Shown here: piece after piece, positions 63,171 through 64,000 of the stretch
Layout: each line of letters starts with the position of its first letter
Position numbering within the stretch: the first letter of the stretch is position 1
Assembly (NCBI GenBank): GCA_028622995.1
Contig: JAJQJQ010000011.1
Coordinates: 1,922,001-1,986,000, forward strand
DNA from: Panagrolaimus kolymaensis
Lineage: Eukaryota; Nematoda; Chromadorea; Rhabditida; Panagrolaimidae
Length of the DNA: 64,000 bases
Direction: 5' to 3'
Translations under genes and position numbers: made by a program
The notes under the pieces: generated by a model
Databases searched by the model: none
Told to the model about the DNA's origin: nothing
Seen by the model: the letters and a program-made list of their open reading frames with translations, nothing else

Positions 63171-64000
63171 AGAGAGAGAAGGCTTGGGAAAATGTTTTTA
63201 CTGGAACTCGACTCGCGCTCGTTTTTCATCCAATATTTTTTCATTCACCTTTTTGCACAAACAACAAATTTAGCAAAGTTTTATTAAATTTCTTGATTTA
63301 TTTTTCTTGAAAGTTATTTCTATTTTTACCAACAAACAAAGAACAACAAAAACATAATCTTTAAAAATCGATGCCCCTTTTTTGAAACACCATAAAAGTT
63401 ATTATTATTGTTTACGTGTAAAAAAATTTAGTTATTCTTGTTCTTTTTGGAACGCCATATTTTTACTTTTTTCCCATCTCTCACATTCTAACGTTGAAAC
63501 AAACAAACAACATGAAAAAAACGATGACAAAGTCCTCGTCTCACAAAATGAATGCAAATTTTTGTTTATTTGTTTTCTTGGACTTTTTAGTTTGAAACTC
63601 TTTTTATCCCTATTTCTTTTTCTATTTTTCCAGAGGATATTCCACTATTTATTGAAAGGCTGATTTGACGCGTTATTAGCTCCACCTTTGCATTAAGTTG
63701 CTGATGAAAGATTAGTTTACTTATTACTCGATGATCATATCATATCATGACTATTTCCTCAACCCTTTTTATTGAAAAATTAGCTGAATTTTAGGCTGAC
63801 GAAACATTTTTTACTTTGTTTTTCCTTTTTTGATGACGCCGTTTTGAAACAAGTCCTAAAAGAGTAACATTTCATAGACTTTGTCATCATTTTTTGAAGT
63901 TTATAGTACGAACTTTGTTGTTGTTTTTTACTCATTACGTGCGTTTACATTACCGCTTGCTTTTATCGTGGCATATTTATAGATGCTTTCTTTTGGCTCA
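63171..64000. other. Terminal noncoding segment
   Basis: T-rich DNA with homopolymer runs. Open frames are Phe/Leu-rich and unsupported. A gene starting beyond the window edge may have its promoter here. Confidence 0.45.

Overview
The window is a piece of a nematode nuclear genome. The DNA is strongly A+T-rich, protein-coding genes are cut by many short (about 45-60 bp) GT-AG introns with TTTTCAG or TTTTTAG acceptors, and the gene set is animal, with nematode-type members: an SXP/RAL-2 secreted protein, a calexcitin, and several small Cys-rich or membrane proteins. Many short A+T-rich introns, and free acceptor sites just upstream of several start codons (candidate spliced-leader sites), fit a rhabditid or tylenchine (clade IV-like) worm. 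I cannot name the species from sequence alone.

Layout. 1-0.7 kb: a decayed gypsy-type retroelement fragment. 1.1-3.0 kb (-): an SDR42E-type sterol dehydrogenase-like gene with a 199-bp near-perfect palindrome in one intron; two copies of a 127-bp repeat lie on either side of it in opposite orientation. 5.8-10.1 kb (-): RRP12, a ribosome export/biogenesis factor. 10.9-11.4 kb (+): an SXP/RAL-2 gene interrupted by one in-frame TAA. 14.6-15.5 kb (+): a small two-TM protein. 16.2-18.1 kb (+): TMA7, then a SUZ-domain (SZRD1-like) gene whose last intron, last exon and 3'UTR look copied from TMA7. 18.6-20.3 kb (-): SEC62. 20.8-22.7 kb (+): TMEM53/DUF829. 23.2-24.8 kb (+): ORC4. 26.8-35.5 kb (-): a Jun-type bZIP gene with a 6-kb intron. 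35.5-50.5 kb: a 15-kb stretch with no gene I can support. 50.5-51.3 kb (+): a coiled-coil protein with a clear TATA box. 51.7-54.0 kb (+): mitochondrial malic enzyme. 55.1-55.9 kb (+): calexcitin. 56.6-57.1 kb (-): RNA polymerase subunit RPB8. 57.4-60.3 kb (+): COG4. 60.3-60.9 kb (-): a Ly6-like GPI protein. 61.4-62.5 and 62.6-63.2 kb (+): two membrane proteins of unknown function.

The genes are mostly unrelated housekeeping functions (ribosome making, ER translocation, Golgi tethering, replication origin, transcription), as is usual in compact nematode gene clusters. The exception is the Jun locus, which takes about 24 kb with its upstream space. By hand count, consensus AP-1 sites (TGASTCA) and a TACSGTA motif are concentrated there, which suggests a large autoregulatory domain. 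The strongest unusual items are the TMA7-to-SZRD1 3'-end duplication, the AP-1 site concentration around jun, the intronic palindrome, the nonsense codon in the SXP/RAL-2 gene, and a GC-AG intron in COG4. All gene models were spliced by hand; each has consistent exon phases.
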